Shown: positions 33,953 to 42,759 of the stretch, piece by piece | Position numbering within the stretch: the stretch's first letter is position 1 | How the letters are laid out: every line of letters starts with the position of its first letter | From: Pseudomonadales bacterium | GTDB lineage: Bacteria > Pseudomonadota > Gammaproteobacteria > Pseudomonadales > UBA7239 | DNA length: 64,000 nucleotides | Direction: 5' to 3' | Assembly: GCA_041395665.1 (NCBI GenBank) | Contig: JAWLAB010000001.1 | Location: 248,001 to 312,000 of the forward strand | Notes under the pieces: model-generated | Told to the model about the DNA's origin: nothing | Seen by the model: the letters and a program-made list of their open reading frames with translations, nothing else | Database searches by the model: none | Position numbers and translations under genes: made by a program

Positions 33953-34651
33953 CTAAGGCGTACGAGCGATCGCCCACACCTGCACTTCGTCCACACCCGC
34001 CGCAGAAAGCACACGAACAATCTCTGTCGCCGTGCTGCCAGTGGTCAACACATCGTCAACTACCGCTACTCGCCGATACGGCAGTGGTCGCTGCAAAATA
34101 AATGCTTCGTTGAGATTGGTTTGCCGCTGCTGACGACTCAGACCTTGTTGGCTATCCGTGTTGCGCTGTCGAGCTAACGCGCGCGACAAAGGTAGGTGCA
34201 GTTGCCGTGCAAGCACGCGGGCAATCTCTGCTCCCTGATCAAAACCGCGCTGCTGTAGTCGTCGCCAATGCAGTGGCACAGGCAGGATGCACTCCGGCAA
34301 TATCAACACACCTGCACGTTCACTATCTCGAATGTGTTGCGCCAAGCTGTGTGCCAACCAATGTCCGCAAGCCAGCTGACCGCTGTGTTTGTAACGATTG
34401 AGCAATCCAGCAACCGGCTCTTCGTAGCGAAAAGCACAGACCGCGCTGGAAAAAATGGGCGGTGATTGCAAACAGTGGCCGCAATATTTTTCGGTAGCCA
34501 CCAACGGTATAGCGCAACGCAAACAGGCTTGCGTATTCCACGGCAAGTGATGTTCGCACACTGCGCACAAAGGTTTAATGCCACGCAGTGTACGACGACA
34601 CAACAAGCAAGCAGATGAAATCAGTGAGCCAAAAAATTGTGACAGCAACAT
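33953..34651 (-). CDS. comF: ComF-family phosphoribosyltransferase-like protein
   Basis: The 232-residue protein starts with a cysteine-rich zinc region (LCRRTLRG, CAVCEHHL, CLRCAIP, CGHCLQ) and ends with a type I phosphoribosyltransferase site, VAVVDDVLTTGSTATEI. ComF takes part in DNA uptake (natural competence). In pseudomonads comF is found near bioB; here bioB is 7 kb upstream on the opposite strand, across the inserted Let cluster. Confidence 0.92.
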   Translation of the reverse strand: MLLSQFFGSLISSACLLCRRTLRGIKPLCAVCEHHLPWNTQACLRCAIPLVATEKYCGHCLQSPPIFSSAVCAFRYEEPVAGLLNRYKHSGQLACGHWLAHSLAQHIRDSERAGVLILPECILPVPLHWRRLQQRGFDQGAEIARVLARQLHLPLSRALARQRNTDSQQGLSRQQRQTNLNEAFILQRPLPYRRVAVVDDVLTTGSTATEIVRVLSAAGVDEVQVWAIARTP

Positions 34652-34694
34652 GGAAATCCTTTTCCATTATTGATATGGATGAATAAAATTTCTA

Positions 34695-37376
34695 TTAAGG
34701 TTTATCGTTCAAAACAAAACTGTCGCCTTCTTTGGCTATTGGTGAAGCTTCATTCGATGAAGAAAAAGCAATACCACCTGCCAAAATAGTTTCTGCTGTC
34801 TCAGTGCGTATATTGATACCGGAAAACAATCCTGCCTTAACCTCTATACCACTGGCATTCCAAAAACGACTGTTAGCACGCACCAAGTTTGCATACTGCG
34901 AATAAATATTGAGGTAGATATAAACCTGCTTGCCATCAGCAGATAAATCACTACCCAACACTGTACCCACCGGTACTTGGCGATACAAAACTGGATTACC
35001 AACCTGCAAAGAACCTAACTGCTGTGCGACCACACGCACATTCAAGCCATCAGATAACGCTGTAGTTACTGGCGTCTGTATCGTCACTTTAAATTCACGC
35101 GCAGGATCACCTCTGCCTGGTAAAAACTCAAGATAGCTACCAAACACCGCATCTAAATTTTGTGTGTTAGTTAATCCCACTCTCGGTTCTACTTTCCAAA
35201 AACGCGCACCTGTATTCAACAAAGGTAACGCTTCGGATTTCAGCGCGGCATCGGCATCAACGCCTTGCATATCACTGCGCAGCTGCAAACGCGTGATTTC
35301 TCCCAACGCAATACCGCGATAGCGAATTTCGCTACCCGTCGTTAATCCTTTCGCGTTCTGCAAATGCAATCGAACAGCAACACCGGCGTTGGCTGCCGTT
35401 TCTTTGCTGCTAAACAAACGAAAACTATCATCAATTGCCACGCGCGCATTTTTTTGTTCAATTTTATTTTCTTCACTTGTTTGATCAAAAGCATCAAACG
35501 CAATACCGCCTGATAACATCTGTGGCACAGATCCCACGCGCACCGTAGCGCCACTCAAACCCACGCGCATATCTAATGCACCTGCACGCCAAAAACGCGT
35601 ATCCGCTCGAACCGTTTTTTTATGATCGGCGGCAATATAAATACGAATTTGTACGCGTTTGCCATCAGCGCTGTGCCGTATTTCTTGCACGGAACCAACC
35701 GATAATCCGCGATACAACACCGGCGCTCCCACACTGATGCCACTAGCATCATCGGCATCTAGCAAGAGGTGTAAACCGGGTAATGCGTTGGGTGATACTG
35801 TCGTTGCTTGTTGCTCGTTATCAAATAATGCAAAGCTGTGACCGTCGTGAATATCTTTATTTGACGCACGGCTGTCCGGCGTATCAAAAGCAATACCGCC
35901 CGCTAACATTGACACCATGGAAGTTGTGCGCACTTGAATACCGTTTTGCAAACTCGCGTTGGCGTGCACGCCGCTGGCATTCCAAAAACGACTGCTGTCA
36001 TTCACGAGATAACGGTATTCCGGTTTGATCAATACATGAAGATCAACTTGATCTCGCTTTAGCTCACTGTTTTGTACGACGCCTACCACAAACTCGCGGT
36101 AATACACCGGCGCACCACTGCTAACAGAACCTGCAACAGGGGATGTCAAACGCAAATGCAAACCTGGCTCACTAAAATCCATCGCATCAGGGCCTGATGC
36201 TGCAATAAACTCATAATCTTGCGCTGATTTTCCTGTCGTGTCTGGCGTAAAAGCGAGATACGCACCGCCAGAAGTTAATGCATCCAATCCCGTAATGCCG
36301 GTGACAGAAAATTGTGGGCGCACCAACCAAAAGCGCGTTTTATCCGTGATAAATGATTCAAAACGCGGGTCGATGCCAAAACGCCCTATCACTTTATCAT
36401 CTTCATTCCTGTACCAAACATCGCGCAATTTCCCGACGGGAATACCTTTATATAAAACTTTTGTTGTGTTTTTAACTAAGCCTTCTGCCGAAAGGAACCG
36501 TATATTGACGAAGGTGCTGGTTTCAGCCGCCTCATAATCTTGGTACAGCGTAAAATCGTCGCCATTTTTTGCCAGCGGCGTATCGTCTTTATCTTTTGGC
36601 AAACTCATATTGATACCGCCCACCAGCATACTAGCCACTGAGTCTGTTTTAACTTGGATACCGCTCAAACTCATATTGACCTGTACGCCACTCGCATTCC
36701 AAAAGCGCGTATTTTTATGCACCATTTTGGAAAATTCAGGCAGGATATAAGCACTCACTTCTACGCCACTACCATCAGGCATCATTGCTGCTGTTTGTAT
36801 ATAACCCACTTTAATTTGACGCATAAAAATGGGCGCGCCCGCACCGAGTGATCCCAAGCGGTCTGTGCGTAATTGAATATGCAATCCTGGCGCACTATCT
36901 GGCAGCGGTGGCGGCACAGTAAATGCCGAAAATTTCGTGGCAATGTCACCGCTCAACTGCGTAGAAGGTAATTGCACACCAATATAGTTGCCGGAAAAAA
37001 TTGTGCCAATTCCTGAAATACCACCTAAAGAAATTTGCGGCTGCACCAACCAGAATTGCGATTCTTTTGGTACACCGCCGTATTTTTTAGCAACCGCTTT
37101 ATCCACTTCAATATCGACTAACACACCGCTCATGTCATCTTTGACATGCAACTCACGCACGATACCGACCGTAATGCCTTTGTGTTTTACCGGCGTTTGA
37201 TTGGCGACGATACCTTCGCCATTTTCAAACTCCACCGTAATTGTCGGCCCGATATCTAACAAGCTGCGCCACACCAACCAAACACCCACCAATAAGGCAA
37301 TTACTGGCAACAGCCATATGTAGGCGATGTATTTTTTTTTAGTGACGGTTGGCGTGGGTAGCGCACTGTTCTCCAT
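34695..37376 (-). CDS. letB: LetB (YebT)-like protein with seven MCE domains
   Basis: The 893-residue protein has one N-terminal membrane helix (about residues 17-38) then seven MCE domains. Their starts can be read at ITVEFENGEGIVANQTPVKH, LHIQLRTDRLGSLGAGAPIF, FVNIRFLSAEGLV, LHLRLTSPVAGSVSSGAPVY, LHLLLDADDASGISVGAPVL, VRLHLQNAKGLTTGSEIRY and LNVRVVAQQLGSLQVGNPVL. Escherichia coli LetB also has seven MCE rings, forming a tunnel that carries phospholipids between the two membranes; length (877) matches. It is the last structural gene after the split LetA genes and a DUF3313 lipoprotein. Confidence 0.95.
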   Translation of the reverse strand: MENSALPTPTVTKKKYIAYIWLLPVIALLVGVWLVWRSLLDIGPTITVEFENGEGIVANQTPVKHKGITVGIVRELHVKDDMSGVLVDIEVDKAVAKKYGGVPKESQFWLVQPQISLGGISGIGTIFSGNYIGVQLPSTQLSGDIATKFSAFTVPPPLPDSAPGLHIQLRTDRLGSLGAGAPIFMRQIKVGYIQTAAMMPDGSGVEVSAYILPEFSKMVHKNTRFWNASGVQVNMSLSGIQVKTDSVASMLVGGINMSLPKDKDDTPLAKNGDDFTLYQDYEAAETSTFVNIRFLSAEGLVKNTTKVLYKGIPVGKLRDVWYRNEDDKVIGRFGIDPRFESFITDKTRFWLVRPQFSVTGITGLDALTSGGAYLAFTPDTTGKSAQDYEFIAASGPDAMDFSEPGLHLRLTSPVAGSVSSGAPVYYREFVVGVVQNSELKRDQVDLHVLIKPEYRYLVNDSSRFWNASGVHANASLQNGIQVRTTSMVSMLAGGIAFDTPDSRASNKDIHDGHSFALFDNEQQATTVSPNALPGLHLLLDADDASGISVGAPVLYRGLSVGSVQEIRHSADGKRVQIRIYIAADHKKTVRADTRFWRAGALDMRVGLSGATVRVGSVPQMLSGGIAFDAFDQTSEENKIEQKNARVAIDDSFRLFSSKETAANAGVAVRLHLQNAKGLTTGSEIRYRGIALGEITRLQLRSDMQGVDADAALKSEALPLLNTGARFWKVEPRVGLTNTQNLDAVFGSYLEFLPGRGDPAREFKVTIQTPVTTALSDGLNVRVVAQQLGSLQVGNPVLYRQVPVGTVLGSDLSADGKQVYIYLNIYSQYANLVRANSRFWNASGIEVKAGLFSGINIRTETAETILAGGIAFSSSNEASPIAKEGDSFVLNDKP

Positions 37377-37402
37377 GGGTTTTATCTCTCCATTGTCTAC
37401 CG

Positions 37403-38260
37403 TTATTTCACTTTTTCGCGCACGAATTTATCGGCATCTTGCACCCAATCATTCAGCATAGGCTTCATGTGATCGACTGTAATTTTTTCTTTGCCCGCTG
37501 CTCCGCCAGTTCCTGCTCGCACAGCTTTTACTAAAGTCTCTTTTGTTTGACTGTCGCGCAAACGCACTTCCAAAAACACGGCCAAGTTTTGATCTTGTTT
37601 TGCCACTGTCGGCGAAATATCAGCAAAGATCATGGAGACAGGCGTGTTTTTTGCATCACGCAGTTTGTCTTTATCTGTAGGAACTTTCACACTGGTGATC
37701 GCTGCGTCTAAACGCAAGACATTAGGGCCTGGTTTATCAACTACAGGCAGCGTGCTGCCAATTTGTTTGATGGCACGATCACGAATATAAGTCAGCGCTT
37801 CCAACATACGACCCTTTGTCACGCGTGTTAATAATGGCGGACGCGGATACAAGCCAACAGGATCAATCATGATGGCTTTGTATTTACCTTTTTTTAGATC
37901 AGGGCTTACCCACAACAAACTGGTGCCGCCTGTTGCCGTATGATTTTCCTTCATCTGACTGTAATCCCCTAGCCAACCAGAAAATTGACTATTGAACGCC
38001 TTTTTTTCTAGCTCTTTTTTACTGGGTGATGATTTTTCTGCTGCCACTGACGCAGGCTTTGTAGTCTCAGTTTTTTTATTCGTGTGTTTTGTATTGGCAG
38101 CAGCATGAACAGGCTTTTTTTCTGGCGCGGCTGCTTTATTTTCTGCTACCGGTTTCGCTTTATTTTCTGCCAGACTATCAAACCATTGGCTGAGCGAAGT
38201 ACATCCACTGATATTCAAAACAACAGCAGCGCCCAATATGCACAGATACAACTTTTTCAT
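37403..38260 (-). CDS. DUF3313-like lipoprotein of the Let cluster
   Basis: The 285-residue protein has a lipoprotein signal with lipobox NISGC at about residues 16-20. A lysine/alanine/threonine-rich linker (~25-85) follows, then a DUF3313-type domain: FSGWLGDYSQMKE, LLWVSPDLKKGKYKAIMIDP, LRLDAAITSV. The start at 38260 gives the proper signal and has AAGG eight bases before it; the longer start at 38332 does not. It lies between the second LetA half and LetB, the position held by a lipoprotein (PqiC) in pqi operons, so it may be the outer-membrane partner of LetB. That role is inference. Confidence 0.85.
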   Translation of the reverse strand: MKKLYLCILGAAVVLNISGCTSLSQWFDSLAENKAKPVAENKAAAPEKKPVHAAANTKHTNKKTETTKPASVAAEKSSPSKKELEKKAFNSQFSGWLGDYSQMKENHTATGGTSLLWVSPDLKKGKYKAIMIDPVGLYPRPPLLTRVTKGRMLEALTYIRDRAIKQIGSTLPVVDKPGPNVLRLDAAITSVKVPTDKDKLRDAKNTPVSMIFADISPTVAKQDQNLAVFLEVRLRDSQTKETLVKAVRAGTGGAAGKEKITVDHMKPMLNDWVQDADKFVREKVK

Positions 38261-38309
38261 TTCTACTACCTTTGTGTTTCGATTAAAAATTACTTTCTGA
38301 GAGGGGCAA

Positions 38310-38966
38310 TCAATGGGCTTGCTCTGCAGCATCCCAAATCAGGCGGGGATCAAAACTCATGGAAGACAACATAGTGAATATTACTGCAGCGCCGAAAGCT
38401 GTCGCACCCATGCCTGGGACGACCGCCGCCGTTTGACCCAGTTGCACCAGTCCAACCATCACCGCCACGACAAAAATATCTAACATGGACCAGCGCCCGA
38501 GAAATTCTACAATGCGGTACACCGCAATGCGCCTGTGCGTATTCATTGGCCAACGAAAGTACACCGACAATAGCAGCACGATAATACTGATTGCTTTACC
38601 CAAAGGCACAACAAAACTGGCGACAAAAACGATAGCAGCAATGGCGTACATTTCGTGATGCCATAGCAGCGCCACACCACCGATGATGGTAGACGGTTCT
38701 CCGCGATTGAACAGAAGAATATTCATGATCGGCAGCATATTGGCAGGAATCAACAACAAGAGCGCCAATGCCAAAAAAAAACCACTTAACGCCAAGCTGT
38801 AAGGCTTACGCACAAAAACCATTTCACCACAGCGCGTACAGCGCACATAACCTCTCGCAGGACAGGGTTGTAAGCGATGGCAGCTTTTACACAGTGCCAA
38901 GCCACGACTCGCCGCCGTGACATGCATTGCTGATGCCGATAAGTTTTCTTGCGCTGGCATAAACAA
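38310..38966 (-). CDS. LetA/PqiA-like membrane protein, C-terminal half
   Basis: The 218-residue protein has a zinc ribbon (LCKSCHRLQPCPARGYVRC and CTRCGEMVFV) followed by a PqiA transmembrane domain of four helices with LLLIPANMLPIMNI and WSMLDIFVVAVMVGLVQLG. Escherichia coli LetA (427 residues) contains two such zinc-ribbon plus membrane modules in one chain; here each is its own gene. LetA supplies lipids to the LetB tunnel. The start touches the stop of the 346-residue gene with no gap. Confidence 0.9.
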   Translation of the reverse strand: MFMPAQENLSASAMHVTAASRGLALCKSCHRLQPCPARGYVRCTRCGEMVFVRKPYSLALSGFFLALALLLLIPANMLPIMNILLFNRGEPSTIIGGVALLWHHEMYAIAAIVFVASFVVPLGKAISIIVLLLSVYFRWPMNTHRRIAVYRIVEFLGRWSMLDIFVVAVMVGLVQLGQTAAVVPGMGATAFGAAVIFTMLSSMSFDPRLIWDAAEQAH

Positions 38967-40007
38967 TTAGCGTGGTTTACTCGGTGGCGGTTCATCATCC
39001 GGCAGCACAAAGATAGCTCTGCCTGTAGGACGCTCTGGTGGTGTATCTGTCGGCTCTAATGACAGTGACAAGCTCGATGCATTCAAAATGGCATCGATCG
39101 CGCTAGTATCTACCGCATTTTCTAGAGAATACTTGGGCTCATTCTGCCCCTCTTTTTCATTCTGTATTTCACGCAACCAAGCGGGTAACCCATCGTCAAC
39201 ACTATCAGCCATTTCTACAGGCAGTAGCGCTAACTCAGAATCAAATTCCAATACGAAGGCTTTTGCTTTCTCCAAATAGTTATTGGTAGGTGCATCGCTT
39301 TTCACTTCATCTTTAGGCAAGAATGCCGCGAAAAACCCGCGAATTTCTACCAGCTGATCTTCCAACAACATCGGCACCAAACTCGAATACATATCCAACA
39401 AAGTAATAGCATTTTTAGATGAATCGGAATCGGTCGCGTATTGCAAACGACTGGCAATCGCTTTGTTGAGAATGTGTAAATCCTCATAAATTTTTATCAA
39501 GCCATCAAAAGCAAATTGCCCTTTTTTACCGTTATTCGTTAAAAAGTATTGCGCGATTAAATACATCCCCGCTACACGATAAACCGTTTCTTCCTCCGAA
39601 GATAATGGCAAATGAAATCGTGCCATCGGACGCATATACGCTGTTTTTGGACACCCGCAAGTCGGCGAAATCAAACCGAGCATTGAACTTAACACGCGTT
39701 GTAAAGCTGTTGTTTTTACTACGGTGCGATCTTCTGTCACCACTTCCAACTTCACCACATCAATGGAGCGCGTGGTATGAAAGCGTTCGATAATATCGTA
39801 CAAGCGCAACGCTAAAGGGCAGTGCTTTGTTTCTTCTGCATTGAGCGGGCAATGTGAGCATTGTTTAAAGCCAAGCTCTGTCCACGGGGGGGGATTAGAA
39901 ACTGGCTGATCAAGCAACTCAAATGTTTCACCGTCGAGATCAAAATCAAACACTTCGGTCGTTTCATCGTTCAAGCCAATGCGATAACTGATGCGTATGG
40001 GTTCCAT
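38967..40007 (-). CDS. Unknown 346-residue cytoplasmic protein between the LetA halves
   Basis: The protein is not assigned. The N-terminus (ISYRIGLNDETTEVFDFDLD) looks like a small beta domain. A cysteine-rich patch follows at about residues 45-130: PPWTELGFKQCSHCPLN, KHCPLALRL, SPTCGCPKTAYMRPMARFHL. The middle is helical (KGQFAFDGLIKIYEDLHILNKAI). The C-terminal third is acidic and proline-rich, ending DDEPPPSKPR. There is no signal or membrane segment. Cysteine and histidine spacing suggests metal binding. Its zero-gap position between two LetA-type genes predicts a role in that transporter. Confidence 0.8.
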   Translation of the reverse strand: MEPIRISYRIGLNDETTEVFDFDLDGETFELLDQPVSNPPPWTELGFKQCSHCPLNAEETKHCPLALRLYDIIERFHTTRSIDVVKLEVVTEDRTVVKTTALQRVLSSMLGLISPTCGCPKTAYMRPMARFHLPLSSEEETVYRVAGMYLIAQYFLTNNGKKGQFAFDGLIKIYEDLHILNKAIASRLQYATDSDSSKNAITLLDMYSSLVPMLLEDQLVEIRGFFAAFLPKDEVKSDAPTNNYLEKAKAFVLEFDSELALLPVEMADSVDDGLPAWLREIQNEKEGQNEPKYSLENAVDTSAIDAILNASSLSLSLEPTDTPPERPTGRAIFVLPDDEPPPSKPR

Positions 40008-40008
40008 A

Positions 40009-40680
40009 TTATTTTTCCTGCGCGCGATTCTTTTCGTAGGTCTGCCACAACTCGTGCTGGTCTATCAGTGTTTCAATCAACAAGGTGCACAGCATGAGGC
40101 AAATAAAACAATACAAACCCACGCCGGGCAAGAGCTGCGCCATATCTTTTAATTTGACGACAGACACCAACACCGCCAGCAAGAAAACTTCCGGCATCGC
40201 CCATTCGCGCACATGATGGTTAAGACGCAGCAAAGCCGGTAGCCACGGCGGCGCGCCACCCATCTGCAATACCACACCCACCGCAAACACCAACCAGAGA
40301 TTGAGGAAAGGCGCCACTAACGCACACACCGCCACCAGCGTTGCCACTTCCCAATAGCCATCATTGCCGAGCGCCAATACAGCTTGCGTAATCGACACAT
40401 CGTGACGCAAACCAGTAGATGCCAAGCTCAGCAATGGCATACCCATGGCAGGAATGAGCAGCAGCAAGCCAACGGAGGACAGCAGAGCAGAAAACAATGC
40501 ACTGTCAGGGCGGCCTTCTCTCAGGCCGTGGCCACAACGAGGGCACACCGACTCGCTGCCTTCAGGCACAGGCAGATCTGCCAATAGCAAGTCACAGTCG
40601 GCGCAGGCGGTGAGCTTGCTCTGCACTGTATCAATGGGAGGATTCACCTGAGTCTGAGTTCCGTTGTACATTGCCGCCAT
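40009..40680 (-). CDS. LetA/PqiA-like membrane protein, N-terminal half
   Basis: The 223-residue protein has the first zinc ribbon (ACADCDLLLADLPVPEGSE, CPRCGHGL) and a PqiA membrane domain: SSVGLLLLIPAMGMPLLSL, TLVAVCALVAPFLNLWLV, REWAMPEVFLLAVLVSVVKL. It is the first gene of the Let cluster. The ATG at 40680 is one of several possible starts (GTG 40701, ATG 40671) and none has a good ribosome site. The 346-residue gene begins one base after its stop. The PhyH gene diverges from it with about 20 bases between starts. Confidence 0.9.
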   Translation of the reverse strand: MAAMYNGTQTQVNPPIDTVQSKLTACADCDLLLADLPVPEGSESVCPRCGHGLREGRPDSALFSALLSSVGLLLLIPAMGMPLLSLASTGLRHDVSITQAVLALGNDGYWEVATLVAVCALVAPFLNLWLVFAVGVVLQMGGAPPWLPALLRLNHHVREWAMPEVFLLAVLVSVVKLKDMAQLLPGVGLYCFICLMLCTLLIETLIDQHELWQTYEKNRAQEK

Positions 40681-40703
40681 TAGAACATTATCTGTATGCA
40701 CTG

Positions 40704-41678
40704 ATGACTTTACCTCTTACGCCTTGGTTTGACGCTCCCGATGCTGCTGCGCAAGCCAGTGCGCGTTGTGCGGCAGGAGAAATCAGTGCATCAGAGCGCG
40801 ATGCGTTGGTGGACTTTATTCGCGATGGTTATGTGATTCTGCCTGAACGCATTGATGCCGCGTTAATCGATCAAATCCTTGACGATATTCAGCAAGCGCC
40901 ACAACACCGCGAGCAAATTGTGCTGCGTAAAAACGGGCAGTACAGCCATCCAGGGACGTTGGGCGTGGTGGGCAGGCGCAAACGCATCATTGATTTTCAC
41001 GCGTTTAGCGATGCTGCATTGCAAGTCTCCCTTGCTGCACCAATCACGCGTTTTCTCTCTCTGTTGTATGGCGAACCCGCGCTGGCGTTTCAATCACTAC
41101 TGTTTCAATACGGCTCGCGCCAAGCCATGCATCGCGACCCTTACTATGTCGTCACGGGGCAGCCCGCCTTTCTCACCGCCACTTGGGTTGCGCTGGAAAA
41201 TATTGTGGAAGGCTCGGGCGAGCTGGCGTACTTCGTCGGCAGCCATCGCGTGAGCGACACGGCATTCGCCAGCGGCAAAACTACATGGACGCGCCAAACG
41301 GACTCACGCGAACAGCATGAATCCCATCTCGACCGGCTGGTCAACACTTGTGAAAACGCTGGGCTGGAGCGAAAAACCTTTCTCGCCGAAAAAGGACAAA
41401 TTTTAGTGTGGCATGCCGGTTTAGTGCACGGCGGCAGCCCTGTGTTAGAGCCGGAGCAAACGCGCCGCAGTTTTGTTACGCATTACTGCCCGATGTCCGA
41501 CTGCCCCGCCTTCTTGCAGAAGCAGCCCACTGGAGCAGACCGCTATGCACAGGGCGATGGGTTCTATGCTTCGCGCCATTACGACATCCCCTCTCGCAGT
41601 GTAAAAAAGACTCAATTCTTATCACATTGGGAAACGCCCCAGCCTCGCAGTCAACCAAAACCATCGCTCGAAGGTTGA
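40704..41678 (+). CDS. Phytanoyl-CoA dioxygenase (PhyH)-family protein
   Basis: The 324-residue protein is an Fe(II)/2-oxoglutarate dioxygenase. It has the metal-binding H-x-D in SRQAMHRDPYYV, the distal histidine in LVWHAGLVHGGSPVLE and the following RRSFVTHY arginine that holds 2-oxoglutarate. The start at 40704 avoids overlap with the divergent Let gene; an in-frame ATG at 40671 is possible. The family hydroxylates acyl-CoAs, halogenated compounds or other small molecules; substrate unknown. It precedes bioB by about 50 bases and may be co-transcribed. Confidence 0.88.
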   Translation: MTLPLTPWFDAPDAAAQASARCAAGEISASERDALVDFIRDGYVILPERIDAALIDQILDDIQQAPQHREQIVLRKNGQYSHPGTLGVVGRRKRIIDFHAFSDAALQVSLAAPITRFLSLLYGEPALAFQSLLFQYGSRQAMHRDPYYVVTGQPAFLTATWVALENIVEGSGELAYFVGSHRVSDTAFASGKTTWTRQTDSREQHESHLDRLVNTCENAGLERKTFLAEKGQILVWHAGLVHGGSPVLEPEQTRRSFVTHYCPMSDCPAFLQKQPTGADRYAQGDGFYASRHYDIPSRSVKKTQFLSHWETPQPRSQPKPSLEG

Positions 41679-41731
41679 CGACTCAGGCGGCACGACTATG
41701 ATGCCCCTGTCCTTTTTTCTGCGATCTCATC

Positions 41732-42751
41732 ATGACCACTGCCACCCTCCGTCACGACTGGACACGCGCTGAAATCCTCGCGCTGTTCGCCCTACCTTTT
41801 AACGATCTGCTGTTCCGCGCGCAGCAAGTGCACCGCGAGCATTTCGATCCCAACCAAGTGCAGGTCAGCACACTGCTGTCGATCAAAACCGGCGCCTGCC
41901 CTGAAGACTGCAAATACTGCCCACAGAGCGGCCACTACGACACCGGTCTCGACAAAGAAAAACTACTCGAAATTGAAAAAGTAATTGAAGAAGCGCGCGC
42001 AGCGAAAGCCAACGGCTCCTCGCGTTTTTGCATGGGTGCGGCGTGGCGCTCACCAGCAGAAAAAGATATGCCCTATGTGTTGCACATGGTGCGCGAAGTG
42101 AAAGCATTGGGCATGGAAACTTGCATGACGTTGGGTATGTTGGATGCCGATAAATCCACACGTTTGGCAGAAGCGGGGTTGGATTATTACAACCACAATC
42201 TCGACACTTCGCCCGAATATTACGGCGAAATTATCACCACGCGCACTTATGCTGATCGTTTAGAAACTTTGGATCATGTGCGTAAAGCAGGCATGAAAGT
42301 GTGCAGCGGCGGTATCGTCGGCATGGGCGAAACACAAAACGATCGCGCAGGTTTATTGCAACAACTCGCCAATCTACATCCACATCCGGATTCGGTGCCG
42401 ATCAACAATTTAGTGAAAGTAGAAGGCACACCACTAGAAAACGAAGCAGATCTCGACGCGTTTGATTTTCTGCGCACGATTGCAGTCGCGCGTATTTTGA
42501 TGCCGCAATCCTTCGTGCGTTTGTCTGCTGGTCGCGAAACCATGAATGAGCAAATGCAAGCGCTTGCGTTTCTCGCCGGCGCGAATTCCATTTTCTATGG
42601 CGAAAAATTGTTGACCACGCCCAACCCTGCCGCGCACAAAGACCAGCAATTGTTTGCCAAGCTCGGTATCAACCCGCATTTGCGCGCCGCAACAGAAACA
42701 CCCGTAACAGCCACACAAGAGAACTCGCTGTTTTACGATGCTTGCGCGTAA
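41732..42751 (+). CDS. bioB: Biotin synthase
   Basis: The 339-residue radical-SAM enzyme inserts sulphur into dethiobiotin. It has the [4Fe-4S] motif CPEDCKYCPQS, the AAWRSPAEKDMPYV region, YNHNLDTSPEYYGEI, CSGGIVGMGE and the arginine of LSAGRETM, a ligand of the [2Fe-2S] cluster. It opens a five-gene biotin operon in which the next gene starts eight bases after its stop. No clear BirA operator was found upstream. Confidence 0.98.
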   Translation: MTTATLRHDWTRAEILALFALPFNDLLFRAQQVHREHFDPNQVQVSTLLSIKTGACPEDCKYCPQSGHYDTGLDKEKLLEIEKVIEEARAAKANGSSRFCMGAAWRSPAEKDMPYVLHMVREVKALGMETCMTLGMLDADKSTRLAEAGLDYYNHNLDTSPEYYGEIITTRTYADRLETLDHVRKAGMKVCSGGIVGMGETQNDRAGLLQQLANLHPHPDSVPINNLVKVEGTPLENEADLDAFDFLRTIAVARILMPQSFVRLSAGRETMNEQMQALAFLAGANSIFYGEKLLTTPNPAAHKDQQLFAKLGINPHLRAATETPVTATQENSLFYDACA

Positions 42752-42759
42752 ATCAACGC

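Noticed and set aside
41679..41731. BirA operator or promoter upstream of bioB
   Set aside because: No TTGTAAAC-type inverted repeat was found in the short gap after the PhyH gene.
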